A DNA stretch of 64,000 nucleotides from Massilia sp. PDC64 (GTDB lineage Bacteria; Pseudomonadota; Gammaproteobacteria; Burkholderiales; Burkholderiaceae_D): assembly GCF_900101265.1 (NCBI RefSeq), contig NZ_FMZS01000009.1:62001-126000 (forward strand), read 5' to 3'. The translations under genes were made by a program, and so were the position numbers. The notes beneath the pieces are model-generated. The model did not search any database. It saw only the letters and a list, made by a program, of their open reading frames with translations, and had not been told where the DNA came from. Numbering within the stretch: the first letter of the stretch is position 1; every line of letters starts with the position of its first letter. This document shows, piece by piece, positions 1-9,154 of the stretch.

Positions 1-501
1 CACCTTGGGCGCCACCACGAACGCGCAATACCCCTGCAACGGGTGCTGGGCGAAATAATTCTGGTGGTAGTCCTCGGCCTTGTACCACTGTTCGGCCGGC
101 AGCACCTGCGTGACGATCGGCGCATCCCACACGGCGGCCATCTCCGCCATCACCTTGCGCGCCGTCGCTTCCTGTTCCGGCGACGTGAAGAAGATCACCG
201 AGCGGTATTGCGTCCCGACGTCGTTGCCCTGGCGATTCAGGGTCGTCGGGTCGTGGATGGTGAAAAAGATTTCCAGGATGTCGCGATAGCTGATCACGTT
301 CGGATCGAATTCCAGGCGCACCACTTCCGCGTGGCCCGTCGTGCCCGCGCACACCTGCTCATAGGTCGGCGCGGGGGTCGTGCCGCCCATATAGCCGGAT
401 TCCACGCGGAGAATACCGCGCGCTTCCAGATAGACCGCTTCCAGGCACCAGAAACACCCGCCGCCCAGGATGGCCACTTCGGTTGCTGATTGCTGGCTCA
501 T
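1..501 (-). CDS. msrA: Peptide-methionine (S)-S-oxide reductase MsrA (3' end cut by window)
   Basis: Repairs oxidised proteins by reducing methionine-S-sulfoxide, with electrons from thioredoxin. The reverse-strand reading begins MSQQSATEVAILGGGCFWCLE and contains the catalytic GCFWC motif followed by the family pattern ESGYMGG and the YKAEDYHQNY segment near the visible end. The start at 501 is preceded by a GAGGAG ribosome site. The C-terminus lies beyond the left edge, so only about 167 residues are seen. Identity is clear from the motifs; it stands alone, divergent from the flavin reductase gene. Confidence 0.95.
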   Translation of the reverse strand, partial: MSQQSATEVAILGGGCFWCLEAVYLEARGILRVESGYMGGTTPAPTYEQVCAGTTGHAEVVRLEFDPNVISYRDILEIFFTIHDPTTLNRQGNDVGTQYRSVIFFTSPEQEATARKVMAEMAAVWDAPIVTQVLPAEQWYKAEDYHQNYFAQHPLQGYCAFVVAPKV

Positions 502-618
502 GCTGACTCCTCGAAGAATAAATAGTTGTCCATGGTTTCACTGTAAACGAAAGTGCGCGCCCGTGCAGGCTCGGCACCCCGTCAGAGGAAAACCCACCAT
601 TGATGGCATAATGCGCGC

Positions 619-1119
619 ATGAACACCAGCTCACCTCGCGCCACCACGCGCGGTTTCGATTCCGCCCATTTTCGCCAGGCCCTGTCCCAATTCGCGACCG
701 GTGTCACCGTCATTACGACCCGCCTCGGCGACGGCAAATTCCGCGGCCTGACCGCGTCGTCCTTCAATTCCGTGTCGCTGGAGCCGCCGCTGGTGCTGTG
801 GAGCCTGTCGAACGTCGCCAACAGCCTGCCCATCTTCACCGGCAATTCGCATTACGTGATCAACGTGTTGTCCGCCGGACAGGAGGAGCTGGCGCGCCGG
901 TTCTCGCGGCGCGGCCAGGATCCGTTCGAAGGCGTCGAGTACGAATTGTCGCGCACCGGCCAGCCGATCCTGAAAGGCGTGTCCGCCTGGTTCGAATGCC
1001 ACAACCGCAGCCGTTATCCGGAAGGCGACCACGTGATCTTCGTGGGCGAAGTGGAAGACTGCGCCGTGCATCCGCAGGCCGCCCTGCTGTTCCATGGCGG
1101 GCGCTTCGGCAGCACCTGA
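619..1119 (+). CDS. Flavin reductase-like, FMN-binding protein
   Basis: A 166-residue protein of the flavin reductase-like (FMN-binding split barrel) family. Such proteins reduce FMN or FAD with NAD(P)H, often to feed a two-component monooxygenase. The N-terminal region FRQALSQFATGVTVITT, then the GLTASSFNSVSLEPPLVLWSL stretch that binds flavin, and the late DHVIFVGEVE segment are typical. No partner monooxygenase is adjacent, so the physiological acceptor is unknown. It lies between msrA (divergent) and the acyl-CoA dehydrogenase gene (same direction, 131 bp later). Confidence 0.88.
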   Translation: MNTSSPRATTRGFDSAHFRQALSQFATGVTVITTRLGDGKFRGLTASSFNSVSLEPPLVLWSLSNVANSLPIFTGNSHYVINVLSAGQEELARRFSRRGQDPFEGVEYELSRTGQPILKGVSAWFECHNRSRYPEGDHVIFVGEVEDCAVHPQAALLFHGGRFGST

Positions 1120-1181
1120 CCTCTGTTTGAAAAATGAAAATGCCTGTCGCAGTTTGAAAAGATGCGGCGAGGCTGGGTTTC

Positions 1182-1187
1182 TATAAT
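1182..1187 (+). promoter_or_regulatory. Perfect -10 box upstream of gcdH
   Basis: TATAAT lies 64 bp before the gcdH start. No good -35 hexamer sits at 16-18 bp; the nearest TTGAAA is 22 bp upstream. The promoter is therefore plausible but not certain. Confidence 0.4.
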
Positions 1188-1250
1188 GGCTCGACCCGGG
1201 CGGCCATCATTCGCCCGCCACATTCTTACAAAGATTGAGACAGGAGCCCC

Positions 1251-2444
1251 ATGAGCCGTTCCGATACGCCCCGCAAAGCCCAGTTCCATTGGGATGATCC
1301 GTTGCTGCTGAACGAGCAGTTGCTCGACGAAGAGCGCATGGTGCGCGACGCCGCCGCGGCCTATTGCCAGGACAAGCTGCTGCCGCGCGTCCTCGAAGCC
1401 TTCCGCCACGAAACCACGGACGCGTCCATCTTCCGCGAAATGGGCGAGCTGGGCCTCCTCGGCCCGACCATCCCCGAGCAATACGGCGGCCCCGGCCTGA
1501 ACTACGTCAGCTACGGCCTGATCGCGCGCGAAGTCGAGCGCGTCGATTCCGGCTACCGCTCGATGATGAGCGTGCAGTCCTCGCTCGTGATGGTGCCCAT
1601 CTACGAATTCGGCAATGAAGAAACGAAGCAGAAATACCTGCCGAAGCTTGCGACCGGCGAATGGATCGGCTGCTTCGGCCTGACCGAACCGAACCACGGC
1701 TCCGACCCGGCCTCGATGGTCACGCGCGCGCGCAAGGTCGACGGCGGCTACAGCCTGACGGGCTCCAAGATGTGGATCACGAACTCGCCGATCGCCGACG
1801 TGTTCGTCGTCTGGGCCAAGGATGACGAAGGCAAGATCCGCGGCTTCGTGCTGGAAAAGGGCTGGAAAGGCCTGTCGGCACCGGCCATCCACGGCAAGGT
1901 GGGCCTGCGCGCGTCGATCACGGGCGAGATCGTGATGGACGAGGTGTTCTGCCCTGAAGAGAATGCGTTCCCGGAAGTGCGCGGCCTGAAGGGCCCGTTC
2001 ACGTGCCTGAACTCGGCCCGCTACGGCATCGCCTGGGGAGCGCTGGGCGCCGCGGAAGACTGCTGGCACCGTTCGCGCCAGTACGTCCTGGACCGCAAGC
2101 AGTTCGGCAAGCCGCTGGCCGCCAACCAGCTGATCCAGAAGAAGCTCGCCGACATGCAGACGGAAATCACGCTGGGCCTGCAGGGCGTCCTGCGCCTGGG
2201 CCGCATGAAGGACGAGGGCACGGCCGCCGTCGAGATCACGTCGATCATGAAGCGCAATTCCTGCGGCAAGGCACTGGACATCGCCCGCATGGCGCGCGAC
2301 ATGATGGGCGGTAACGGCATCAGCGACGAATTCGGCGTGGCGCGCCACCTCGTCAACCTGGAAGTCGTCAACACGTACGAAGGTACGCACGACATCCACG
2401 CGCTGATCCTGGGGCGTGCGCAGACCGGCATCGCGGCGTTCTGA
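1251..2444 (+). CDS. gcdH: Glutaryl-CoA dehydrogenase
   Basis: A 397-residue acyl-CoA dehydrogenase. It oxidises and decarboxylates glutaryl-CoA to crotonyl-CoA in lysine, tryptophan and benzoate breakdown, using FAD and passing electrons to ETF. The sequence starts with the GCDH-type segment FHWDDPLLLNEQL. It has the FAD/substrate motifs FGLTEPNHGSDP and KMWITNSPIADVFVVWAK, the RKQFGKPLAANQLIQ segment, and the VNTYEGTHDIHALILGR C-terminus, where the Glu of YEGTHD is the expected catalytic base. Length matches the family. It is a single gene ending in a clear terminator. Confidence 0.95.
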   Translation: MSRSDTPRKAQFHWDDPLLLNEQLLDEERMVRDAAAAYCQDKLLPRVLEAFRHETTDASIFREMGELGLLGPTIPEQYGGPGLNYVSYGLIAREVERVDSGYRSMMSVQSSLVMVPIYEFGNEETKQKYLPKLATGEWIGCFGLTEPNHGSDPASMVTRARKVDGGYSLTGSKMWITNSPIADVFVVWAKDDEGKIRGFVLEKGWKGLSAPAIHGKVGLRASITGEIVMDEVFCPEENAFPEVRGLKGPFTCLNSARYGIAWGALGAAEDCWHRSRQYVLDRKQFGKPLAANQLIQKKLADMQTEITLGLQGVLRLGRMKDEGTAAVEITSIMKRNSCGKALDIARMARDMMGGNGISDEFGVARHLVNLEVVNTYEGTHDIHALILGRAQTGIAAF

Positions 2445-2460
2445 TCGCGCCGTTCGACGA

Positions 2461-2494
2461 AAAAAAACCCGCCGACACCGGCGGGTTTTTTATT
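2461..2494 (+). terminator. Rho-independent terminator after gcdH
   Basis: Stem CCCGCCG/CGGCGGG with loop ACAC (2468-2485) followed by TTTTTT and preceded by seven A residues, so it may work in both directions between gcdH and the convergent ompW gene. Confidence 0.9.
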
Positions 2495-2507
2495 GCGTAA
2501 AACGCGA

Positions 2508-3185
2508 TCAGAACTTGTAGCCCAAGGTCAGCACGGTCGACTTCGGATCCAGCTTCATATGCTGGTTCTGTCCCGTCGAGAAATGCACGTCGGTCCGCAG
2601 GCGGGTCTTCACGAGCGCGGCGTTGAGGAACCATTTCTCGTTGAAGTTCCAGACGGCGCCGATCTGGCCCGAATAGGTCAGTTTGTTGTCGATGCTAAAC
2701 GTCGTGGCCGGACCGCCCGGGTTCGTCAGCGCGGTCATGCGGAACGAGCCGGTTTCCTTGTAGAAGTAGGCATAGGTCACCCCCAGGCCGACGTAAGGAC
2801 GGAAGGCCGCGTTCGGCGAGAAGAAACGGTATTGCACGAACGCGGTCGGCGGCAACGCACGGGTCGTGCCCAGCTCGCCCGTACCGGCGATGGAACCCGC
2901 CCCGTAGATGCTGTGCTTGTACGGCTTCGCGATCGTGAATTCGCCGGTGATGTTATCGGTGAAACCATAGTTGATGATCGCCACCGGTTCCGTGTCCTTG
3001 CCGACGTCGCCCAGCGAATTGGGCAGGGCCGGGGCGGAAATCGCGCCGCTCTCCACCTTCGGTTCGATCTCGATGGCGCCGACCGACACGGCCCACTTCC
3101 CTTTGGCCTGTGCCGCGGCGCTGCCCGCCACGGCCAGCGCACCCGCGGCGACCAGCAGTTTCACGACGTTGGAACTTACTTTCAT
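2508..3185 (-). CDS. OmpW-family outer membrane protein
   Basis: A 225-residue protein with a signal peptide (MKVSSNVVKLLVAAGALAVAG, cut near AAAQA) and an eight-stranded barrel pattern ending in phenylalanine (LGYKF), as expected for outer membrane insertion. The internal segments PTAFVQYRFF and RPYVGLGVTYAYFY are characteristic of OmpW, a small barrel proposed to pass hydrophobic compounds. A good AGGAGAT ribosome site precedes the start. It is divergent from nothing and lies downstream of the SGNH esterase gene on the same strand. Confidence 0.9.
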   Translation of the reverse strand: MKVSSNVVKLLVAAGALAVAGSAAAQAKGKWAVSVGAIEIEPKVESGAISAPALPNSLGDVGKDTEPVAIINYGFTDNITGEFTIAKPYKHSIYGAGSIAGTGELGTTRALPPTAFVQYRFFSPNAAFRPYVGLGVTYAYFYKETGSFRMTALTNPGGPATTFSIDNKLTYSGQIGAVWNFNEKWFLNAALVKTRLRTDVHFSTGQNQHMKLDPKSTVLTLGYKF

Positions 3186-3208
3186 GTTATCTCCTGATTC
3201 TTATTGAT

Positions 3209-3234
3209 GGCCCGTCCGCGCGCGCGGACGGGCC
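3209..3234. terminator. Perfect 26-bp GC-rich palindrome between esterase and ompW genes
   Basis: GGCCCGTCCGCG and its exact complement form a strong hairpin 11 bp after the esterase stop on the minus strand. There is no T-tract, so termination is suggested by position only. Confidence 0.45.
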
Positions 3235-3245
3235 TGTCGTGAGGA

Positions 3246-4616
3246 TTACAGCCAGCCCTTCACGGCCATCTGCTCGAGGACGTAGCGGGCGATCAGCCAG
3301 TTCTCGAACGGCGTCGGGTGCACGTCGTCGGCGAACATGTAGCGGCTGACGTCGCCTGCGATCACGTTCTTCGCATTGCAGACGAGCGACGAGGTACCCA
3401 GCGCGTTCGGGCCGCAGGCCGGGGTCGACGTGTTGGTGAGGCCATACGGGGCCGGGTTGATCACTTCGTCGTGGCTGACGCTCCACAGGTCGACGTACAG
3501 CACCTTCGGCTCGCTCGCGACAGCGGCCTTCAGCTGCGCGTTGAACGCGTCGACGGCTTTCACGATCAGGGCCTGGACGGCGGCCGACTGCGACTTGCCC
3601 GACGGCGTCGATGCCACGTCCGGCAGGTTGTTCACGACGACGTAGTTCGCGCCCTTGGCGACGATCTGCGTCTTGACGAGGGCACCCAGCTCGGCGCCGG
3701 CCGTCGCCATCGCGGTGACGACACCCGCGGCGTTCGCGGTCAGATAGTCGGCGCCCGCCTTCTGGCCGGCGGCCGTGGCGTCGGCCTGGGCCTTGGTGAC
3801 CATCGGACCATACACGGTCGCCTGGGCGGCCGCGGTATTGCCGGCCATGACGGCGGCAGTGACGGCGGCTTGCACGATGGAGGCGTCGGTGTGGCCGGCG
3901 CGCGCTGCTTCCGTCTGGATCGCGAGGCCGATCGACTGCGCTGCCGTGGCCGGGTTCGGTGCGCCGGCGGCCAGCTGGCTCGTCAGCGATACGGCGAACG
4001 CCTGGGAACCCGCGGCCGTGCCGGCGGCGGTGGCGCTCGCCGACAGTTGGCCCAGCAGGAACAGGATGTCGTTACCGCCGGCCAGCACGGTCACGAGTTC
4101 GGTACCGCTGAACTTGCCGCCGTTCTTGGCGAGGTGGTTCGCCACCTGCGTCACCACGGGCACCGTGGTCGCGCCCAGCGCTGCGCCGGTCAGCTTGTTG
4201 CCCGGACCGACCGGATTCGTCACGCGCGCCCCGCCCTGTGCGTAGTTCAGGCAGCTGACATTGAAGGTGATGGGGACGTTCAGGCCTTGCGCCGCATCGC
4301 CCTGCAGACCCGTCTGGGCCGGGCACGGTGCCGGCAGGCTCAGTTGGGCTGCGACGAACTCGGTCCAGTTCTTGCCGGTCAGGTCCTTGTTGATCGACGT
4401 GTTATCGCCGTTGATCGTGAACTTGCCGCCGCCCAGCGCCTTCACGGTACCGACGGCATACGAGCCGACGTCCGACAGGCTGTCGCCGAACGATACCTGT
4501 GCGCTGAACTTGGTAACCGGGGTCTGGTCGCCGCCGCGAGGGCTGGTACTGCTGCCGCCGCAAGCCGACAGGACGGCGGCGGTCAACAGCGCGAGCGCGA
4601 ATGAGGTCTTACGCAT
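3246..4616 (-). CDS. Secreted SGNH/GDSL-family lipoprotein esterase
   Basis: A 456-residue hydrolase of the SGNH/GDSL family, likely acting on lipids or other esters outside the cytoplasm. The start at 4616 has an AGGAGA ribosome site; an upstream in-frame extension to 4802 lacks one. The N-terminus is a lipoprotein signal with lipobox LSAC (Cys19). Block I is GDSLSD (nucleophile Ser46), block III is AGGNDI, and block V is DDVHP with the catalytic Asp-x-x-His near residue 433. A long alanine-rich helical stretch between block III and the C-terminus is unusual for the family. The substrate is not known. Confidence 0.88.
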   Translation of the reverse strand: MRKTSFALALLTAAVLSACGGSSTSPRGGDQTPVTKFSAQVSFGDSLSDVGSYAVGTVKALGGGKFTINGDNTSINKDLTGKNWTEFVAAQLSLPAPCPAQTGLQGDAAQGLNVPITFNVSCLNYAQGGARVTNPVGPGNKLTGAALGATTVPVVTQVANHLAKNGGKFSGTELVTVLAGGNDILFLLGQLSASATAAGTAAGSQAFAVSLTSQLAAGAPNPATAAQSIGLAIQTEAARAGHTDASIVQAAVTAAVMAGNTAAAQATVYGPMVTKAQADATAAGQKAGADYLTANAAGVVTAMATAGAELGALVKTQIVAKGANYVVVNNLPDVASTPSGKSQSAAVQALIVKAVDAFNAQLKAAVASEPKVLYVDLWSVSHDEVINPAPYGLTNTSTPACGPNALGTSSLVCNAKNVIAGDVSRYMFADDVHPTPFENWLIARYVLEQMAVKGWL

Positions 4617-4810
4617 TGTGTCTCCTAAAGAAAATTTTTCTTTTGCAACGAACGGCCGTGCTATTCGTGTCTTAACAATATGCCAGTGTTCGGCATCGTT
4701 GTATAGCGAAAAGCTTTGTCGTGCACCGGCAACAACACCCTGTTGTGACGGCTGGGAGACACGGCCGGCGGCGCGGCCGATTATAGCAACGCCAGCGGCC
4801 AATTCATGTC

Positions 4811-6322
4811 TTAATGTGACAATGTTGTTTGAAAATAATCACGTGTCGCGGCCATGCAGAACGGTGCGACGAGACCGGCGTGGTAAGCCGACGCGACGGC
4901 ACCGTCGCCCGACGCCGCACGCAGGATCGTCCTGGCCGCCACGAAGCCTGCCTTGGCCGAGCGGTACGGGTCGTTCAGGGACGGCGTGTCATCGATGTCC
5001 AGCAGCGTGATCTTGCTGCCGCGCGCGCTGAAATAGCTCGCTGCCGACGTCGTGTTGAAGAACGGCACGACGGGGTCGTCATGGCCGCCGCACAGCATCG
5101 TCGGTGCGGTGGGCATATAGCTGCGCAGGTCATTGCGCACGAGCCATTTACGCAGGTTGTGGGCCGGCGCGCAGGCCAACGGATTACTCGCACTCTGGTC
5201 GCACGGGTGCGCGGCAAGATCGGCCAGGTAGCCGTTGCGGTAGTCCGTGCGGATCAGGTTGTTGGCGCCGAAATATGCCGTGTAGCCGGCTGTCTGCGGC
5301 TGCGAATCCGCGGCGAACAAGGCTGTCGCCGGCAGCTTGCCCTGGTCGACGAGGTCACCGCTGCCGAGGCTGCCCGGCACGAGGTCGGCGATCGAGCCGG
5401 CATACTGCGCTTCATAGACGTCGGACGGCGTCGCGTACAGCGCGGCGCTCGCATGCTGGCCCGCGTTGATAATCATCGGCACGATCACGGTGGCACCGTT
5501 GCGCGGCGCGCCGCCGAACAGGTCGTCGCCGAAGCGGGCGATGGCATACGGGCCCGACATGCCGGATGCCGCCGTCAGGGTGAACTCGCTCGTCCCCAGG
5601 TCTTGCATGGCACGCTGCGTGGCCAGCGCGACATAGCCGCCTTGCGAATAGCCCGTGACCATCAACTTGCCGGAATCCCTGGCGCCGATCGCCGAGAACG
5701 ACGTACGGGCGGCGCGCAACGCGTCGATCATGTCGGCAGCCTGTGCGATGCGGTCCAGGTAAGGGTGGTAGCCCAGCGACGAGCCGCTGTAGCCCGTGTA
5801 ATTCGGCGCGACGACGATGAAGCCCTGGGCCGCGAACACGGCTGCCGCAAGGCGTGCCTCCGTATTGTTGGCGATGTCGGCCATATCGTAGGATTTCTGC
5901 AACGAGGTGCCGTGCGCATACAGCACGACGGGACGCGAGTTGCTGCAGGACGCGCCGCCACCCGTGGGCACGAACACGGCGGCGCTGCCGTCCGTCGCTT
6001 CGCCGGCGCCGCCGATCGTGTTGTAGTGGACCTTGTACACGGAAACCGAGCACTGCGGCTGTCCCGCGACGGCCAGGGTGCCCTGCTGGGCCGATTCGAG
6101 AAAGCCGGCCAGCACGGTCGGGGTCAATGTCGTGAGACTCGCGCCGCCGACGTTGACGGCCACGGAGGCGGCCTGCCCCACGAGGCTGCCGCGCGTCGCG
6201 ACGGGCAGCGGTTCGGGATTCGCGACGCCGGTCGGCGTGCCGCCGGCGGTGGTGCCGCCGCTGCAAGCGGCAAGCAGGGAGCCCAGCCCGAGGCCGCAGG
6301 CCAGGGTAAAGAGGGAACGCAT
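4811..6322 (-). CDS. Secreted alpha/beta-hydrolase lipase, lipoprotein
   Basis: A 503-residue alpha/beta-hydrolase. The chosen start gives a lipoprotein signal MRSLFTLACGLGLGSLLAAC (Cys20), and an AAGGAC ribosome site precedes it; the longer frame to 6394 adds a non-signal leader. It has the oxyanion-side motif VLYAHGTS, nucleophile elbow GYSQGG, and acid segment CGGHDDPVVPF. It resembles bacterial secreted lipases and esterases of the LIP family. It lies upstream of the SGNH esterase gene in the same direction (194 bp apart), so the pair may be a secreted ester-degrading set. The substrate is unknown. Confidence 0.82.
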   Translation of the reverse strand: MRSLFTLACGLGLGSLLAACSGGTTAGGTPTGVANPEPLPVATRGSLVGQAASVAVNVGGASLTTLTPTVLAGFLESAQQGTLAVAGQPQCSVSVYKVHYNTIGGAGEATDGSAAVFVPTGGGASCSNSRPVVLYAHGTSLQKSYDMADIANNTEARLAAAVFAAQGFIVVAPNYTGYSGSSLGYHPYLDRIAQAADMIDALRAARTSFSAIGARDSGKLMVTGYSQGGYVALATQRAMQDLGTSEFTLTAASGMSGPYAIARFGDDLFGGAPRNGATVIVPMIINAGQHASAALYATPSDVYEAQYAGSIADLVPGSLGSGDLVDQGKLPATALFAADSQPQTAGYTAYFGANNLIRTDYRNGYLADLAAHPCDQSASNPLACAPAHNLRKWLVRNDLRSYMPTAPTMLCGGHDDPVVPFFNTTSAASYFSARGSKITLLDIDDTPSLNDPYRSAKAGFVAARTILRAASGDGAVASAYHAGLVAPFCMAATRDYFQTTLSH

Positions 6323-6431
6323 GGAATGTCCTTCGGCTAACGGATAAAGACAAACGGTCCGCACGAAGGCGGACCGGAGGTTGCCGAGTAGCATGCACCG
6401 GACAGGCGTTTTTGGGAAGATTCCCGACGGA

Positions 6432-7460
6432 TTACAGCGCAGGAGTGTTGTTTATCAACCCGTGCACGATGCCGCTGGAACCATGCGCGGCGCGGCGTAG
6501 GCGGTCGTTGACGCCCAACCAGGGGCCATCCTGCGGCGGCGCCTCGACGAGGATGATGTCGGCGCCCGTGCCGTCCATCGCGCGCAGCGCCGCGTACAGC
6601 GCGTGCGCGAAGCCTTCCGGAGAATTCGGCAGGCGCACGGCCGCGTGCGTGGCCGGCAGGTCCGAATAATGGATCAACGCAACCTTGCGCCCTGCCCCTT
6701 GCAACCTGGACAAGGTGTCGGCCAGCGTCGCCGTGTCCTGCATCGCGACCGGCGTGTGCGGCGCGTAATGCGATTCCAGCGTGCCGGATGCGCGTGGTGC
6801 CGCCGCGTCGGGACGCGCGGGCACCTGGTCGATCACGGCCGCGATGGCATCTGCCGAGATATGACCCGGACGCAGCAGCACGGGGCCGTGCGTGGCGAGA
6901 CGGGACAGGTCGACGATCGTCGATTCGATGCCGACCTCGCTCTGGCCGCCGTCCAGCACGAACGCGATGCGGCCGTGTTCTCCGATGTCGTCGCCGAACT
7001 CGTCGCGCACGTGCTGCGCGGTCGTCGGGCTGACGGCGCCGAATTTATTCGCGGACGGCGCCGCGATGCCGCCCTTCCCGCCCTTGAACGCCTGCAGCAG
7101 CTCAATAGCCACCGGATGCGACGGGCAGCGAATGCCGACCGTGTCCTGGCCGCCGGAGACGGCGTCCGGGATGTGCGGCGCGCGCTTCAGAATCATCGTC
7201 AGCGGGCCGGGCCAGAAGGCGTCGGCCAGCTGGCGCGCTTCCGACGGGATGTCGGTCGCCCAGTAGTCCAGGTCAGCGCCGGGGGCCACGTGCACGATCA
7301 CGGGGTGGTCCTGCGGGCGGCCCTTGGCGGCATAGATCGCGGCGACGGCGGCCGGGTTTTCCGCGTCGGCGCCGAGGCCGTACACGGTCTCGGTCGGCAA
7401 CGCGACGAGGCGGCCGGCCTCGAGCGCGCGCGCGGCCGCTTTGATCACATCATCCGTCAC
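6432..7460 (-). CDS. L-threonylcarbamoyladenylate synthase, Sua5 type
   Basis: Makes threonylcarbamoyl-AMP from threonine, bicarbonate and ATP for t6A37 modification of tRNA. The 342-residue protein has the YrdC domain (LVALPTETVYGLGADA, KGRPQDHPVIVH, APSANKFGAVSPT, GIESTIVDLS) followed by the extra C-terminal Sua5 domain (ESHYAPHTPVAMQ onwards), so it is the long form. The most likely start is the GTG at 7458-7460, which overlaps the purK stop as GTGA and implies translational coupling. A longer open frame upstream runs through purK and has no support. Confidence 0.92.
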   Translation of the reverse strand: MTDDVIKAAARALEAGRLVALPTETVYGLGADAENPAAVAAIYAAKGRPQDHPVIVHVAPGADLDYWATDIPSEARQLADAFWPGPLTMILKRAPHIPDAVSGGQDTVGIRCPSHPVAIELLQAFKGGKGGIAAPSANKFGAVSPTTAQHVRDEFGDDIGEHGRIAFVLDGGQSEVGIESTIVDLSRLATHGPVLLRPGHISADAIAAVIDQVPARPDAAAPRASGTLESHYAPHTPVAMQDTATLADTLSRLQGAGRKVALIHYSDLPATHAAVRLPNSPEGFAHALYAALRAMDGTGADIILVEAPPQDGPWLGVNDRLRRAAHGSSGIVHGLINNTPAL

Positions 7461-8647
7461 AGCGCGATTCCCAGGATGGCGCAGGCCTGCGCGAAATGCG
7501 CCTGGGCTTCCTGCAAGGTGGGCGCGACGAACGTCACGTGGCCCATCTTGCGGCCGCGGCGCGGGTCCGTCTTGCCGTACAGGTGCAGGTTGGCGCCGGG
7601 CAGCGCCAGCACCTGGTCCCACGCCGGTTCGCGCACCGTCTCGCCTTCGAACCACACGTCGCCGAGGATGTTCAGCATGACGGCCGGCGAATGCTGGCGC
7701 ACGTCGCCCAGCGGCAGCTTCGCCATCGCGCGGACCTGCTGGGCGAACTGGCTCGTGACGCAGGCGTCGATCGTGTAGTGGCCGCTGTTGTGCGGCCGCG
7801 GCGCCATCTCGTTGACGACGAGGGAACCGTCCGCCAGCACGAAGAACTCGATGCACAGCACGCCGACGTAGCCGAGCTCGGCCACGATGGCACGGGCCGC
7901 ATCCTGCGCCTTGCGCGCGCATTCGTCGGACACGTTCGGGCCGGGCACGGTCGTCGTGAACAGGATGCCGTCGCGGTGCACGTTTTCCGCGATCGGGTAG
8001 ACGACCGACTGGCCATTCGCGCCGCGCGCCGTCAGCACGGACACTTCATAGGCCAGCGGCAGCATCTTTTCCAGCAGACAGGTCACGCGGCCCATGGATT
8101 CGAATGCGGCACGGACATCCTCGCGCGTGCGCACGCGCACCTGGCCCTTGCCGTCGTAACCCATGCGCACGGTTTTCAGGATGCCGGGCAGCAGGTCGTC
8201 GGCGATGGCGTCGATGTCGGCATCGCTCGCGATCACCTTGTGCGGCGCCGGCATCACGCCGGATTTGTCCGCGCAGGCGACGAAGAAGGATTTTTCCGCG
8301 ATGCGGTCCTGGGCGACGGACACGCCGTGCGCGTTCGGCGCGACGAACACCTGCTGCGCGAGGCGCGACAGGCTGGCGGCCGGGACGTTTTCGAATTCCG
8401 TCGTGACGGCCACGCATTGCGCGGCCAGCGCATCCAGGCCGGCCGCATCTTCATAACCGGCCTCGACGAGGCGTTCGGCCACCTGGCCGGCCGGGCAGTC
8501 GGTCGACGGCTCCAGCACGGCCACGCGATAGCCCATCGCCTGCGCGGCGTGGGCGAACATGCGGCCCAGCTGGCCGCCGCCCATCACGCCGAGCCAGGCC
8601 GGTTCGCCGGCTGCCGGGAGATAGGCTGGGGACTTCGTATCACTCAT
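7457..8647 (-). CDS. purK: N5-carboxyaminoimidazole ribonucleotide synthase PurK
   Basis: ATP-grasp enzyme that converts AIR and bicarbonate to N5-CAIR, the first half of the bacterial AIR carboxylation step in purine synthesis. It is 396 residues long, with the N-terminal GVMGGGQLGRM nucleotide fold, KTVRMGYDGKGQ and CIEFFVLADGSLVVNEMAPRPHNSGHYT ATP-grasp motifs. Its ATG shares one base with the purE stop (TGATG), so the two are translated as a pair, and its own stop overlaps the sua5 start. Confidence 0.97.
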   Translation of the reverse strand: MSDTKSPAYLPAAGEPAWLGVMGGGQLGRMFAHAAQAMGYRVAVLEPSTDCPAGQVAERLVEAGYEDAAGLDALAAQCVAVTTEFENVPAASLSRLAQQVFVAPNAHGVSVAQDRIAEKSFFVACADKSGVMPAPHKVIASDADIDAIADDLLPGILKTVRMGYDGKGQVRVRTREDVRAAFESMGRVTCLLEKMLPLAYEVSVLTARGANGQSVVYPIAENVHRDGILFTTTVPGPNVSDECARKAQDAARAIVAELGYVGVLCIEFFVLADGSLVVNEMAPRPHNSGHYTIDACVTSQFAQQVRAMAKLPLGDVRQHSPAVMLNILGDVWFEGETVREPAWDQVLALPGANLHLYGKTDPRRGRKMGHVTFVAPTLQEAQAHFAQACAILGIAL

Positions 8648-9153
8648 CAGTCGTTCACGGGCAGGGTCATGGCCTTGGCGGCGGCGGTCTGTTGCTGGCG
8701 GAATTGCTCCAGCTGGCCCGCCAGGGCGTCGTCGGTGGTGGCGATGATGGCGATCGCGGTCAGCGCGGCATTCGCGGCGCCGGCCTCGCCGATGGCGAAG
8801 GTCGACACGGGCACACCTTTCGGCATCTGCACGATCGACAGCAGCGAGTCTTCGCCGCGCAGGTATTTCGACGGCACGGGCACGCCCAGCACGGGCACGA
8901 CCGTCTTCGCGGCCACCATGCCCGGCAGGTGCGCGGCGCCGCCGGCACCGGCGATGATGGCGCGCAGGCCGCGGCTACGGGCCGTCTCCGCGTACGTGAA
9001 CATCTCGTCCGGCATGCGGTGCGCGGAGATCACTTGCGCCTCGAAGGGCACGCCGAACTGCTTCAGCATGGCGCAGGCGTGCTGCATCACGTCCCAGTCG
9101 GAACTGGAACCCATGATCACGCCGACCAGCGGCTTATTCTGCTGATCGGCCAT
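8647..9153 (-). CDS. purE: N5-carboxyaminoimidazole ribonucleotide mutase PurE
   Basis: Rearranges N5-CAIR to CAIR in purine synthesis, acting right after PurK. The 168-residue protein has the class I PurE motifs VIMGSSSDWDVM, SAHRMPDEMF, IAGAGGAAHLPGMVAA and SLLSIVQMPKGVPVSTFAIG. It begins 1 bp after purC and ends overlapping purK, giving the compact purC-purE-purK-sua5 operon. Confidence 0.97.
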   Translation of the reverse strand: MADQQNKPLVGVIMGSSSDWDVMQHACAMLKQFGVPFEAQVISAHRMPDEMFTYAETARSRGLRAIIAGAGGAAHLPGMVAAKTVVPVLGVPVPSKYLRGEDSLLSIVQMPKGVPVSTFAIGEAGAANAALTAIAIIATTDDALAGQLEQFRQQQTAAAKAMTLPVND

Positions 9154-9154
9154 C

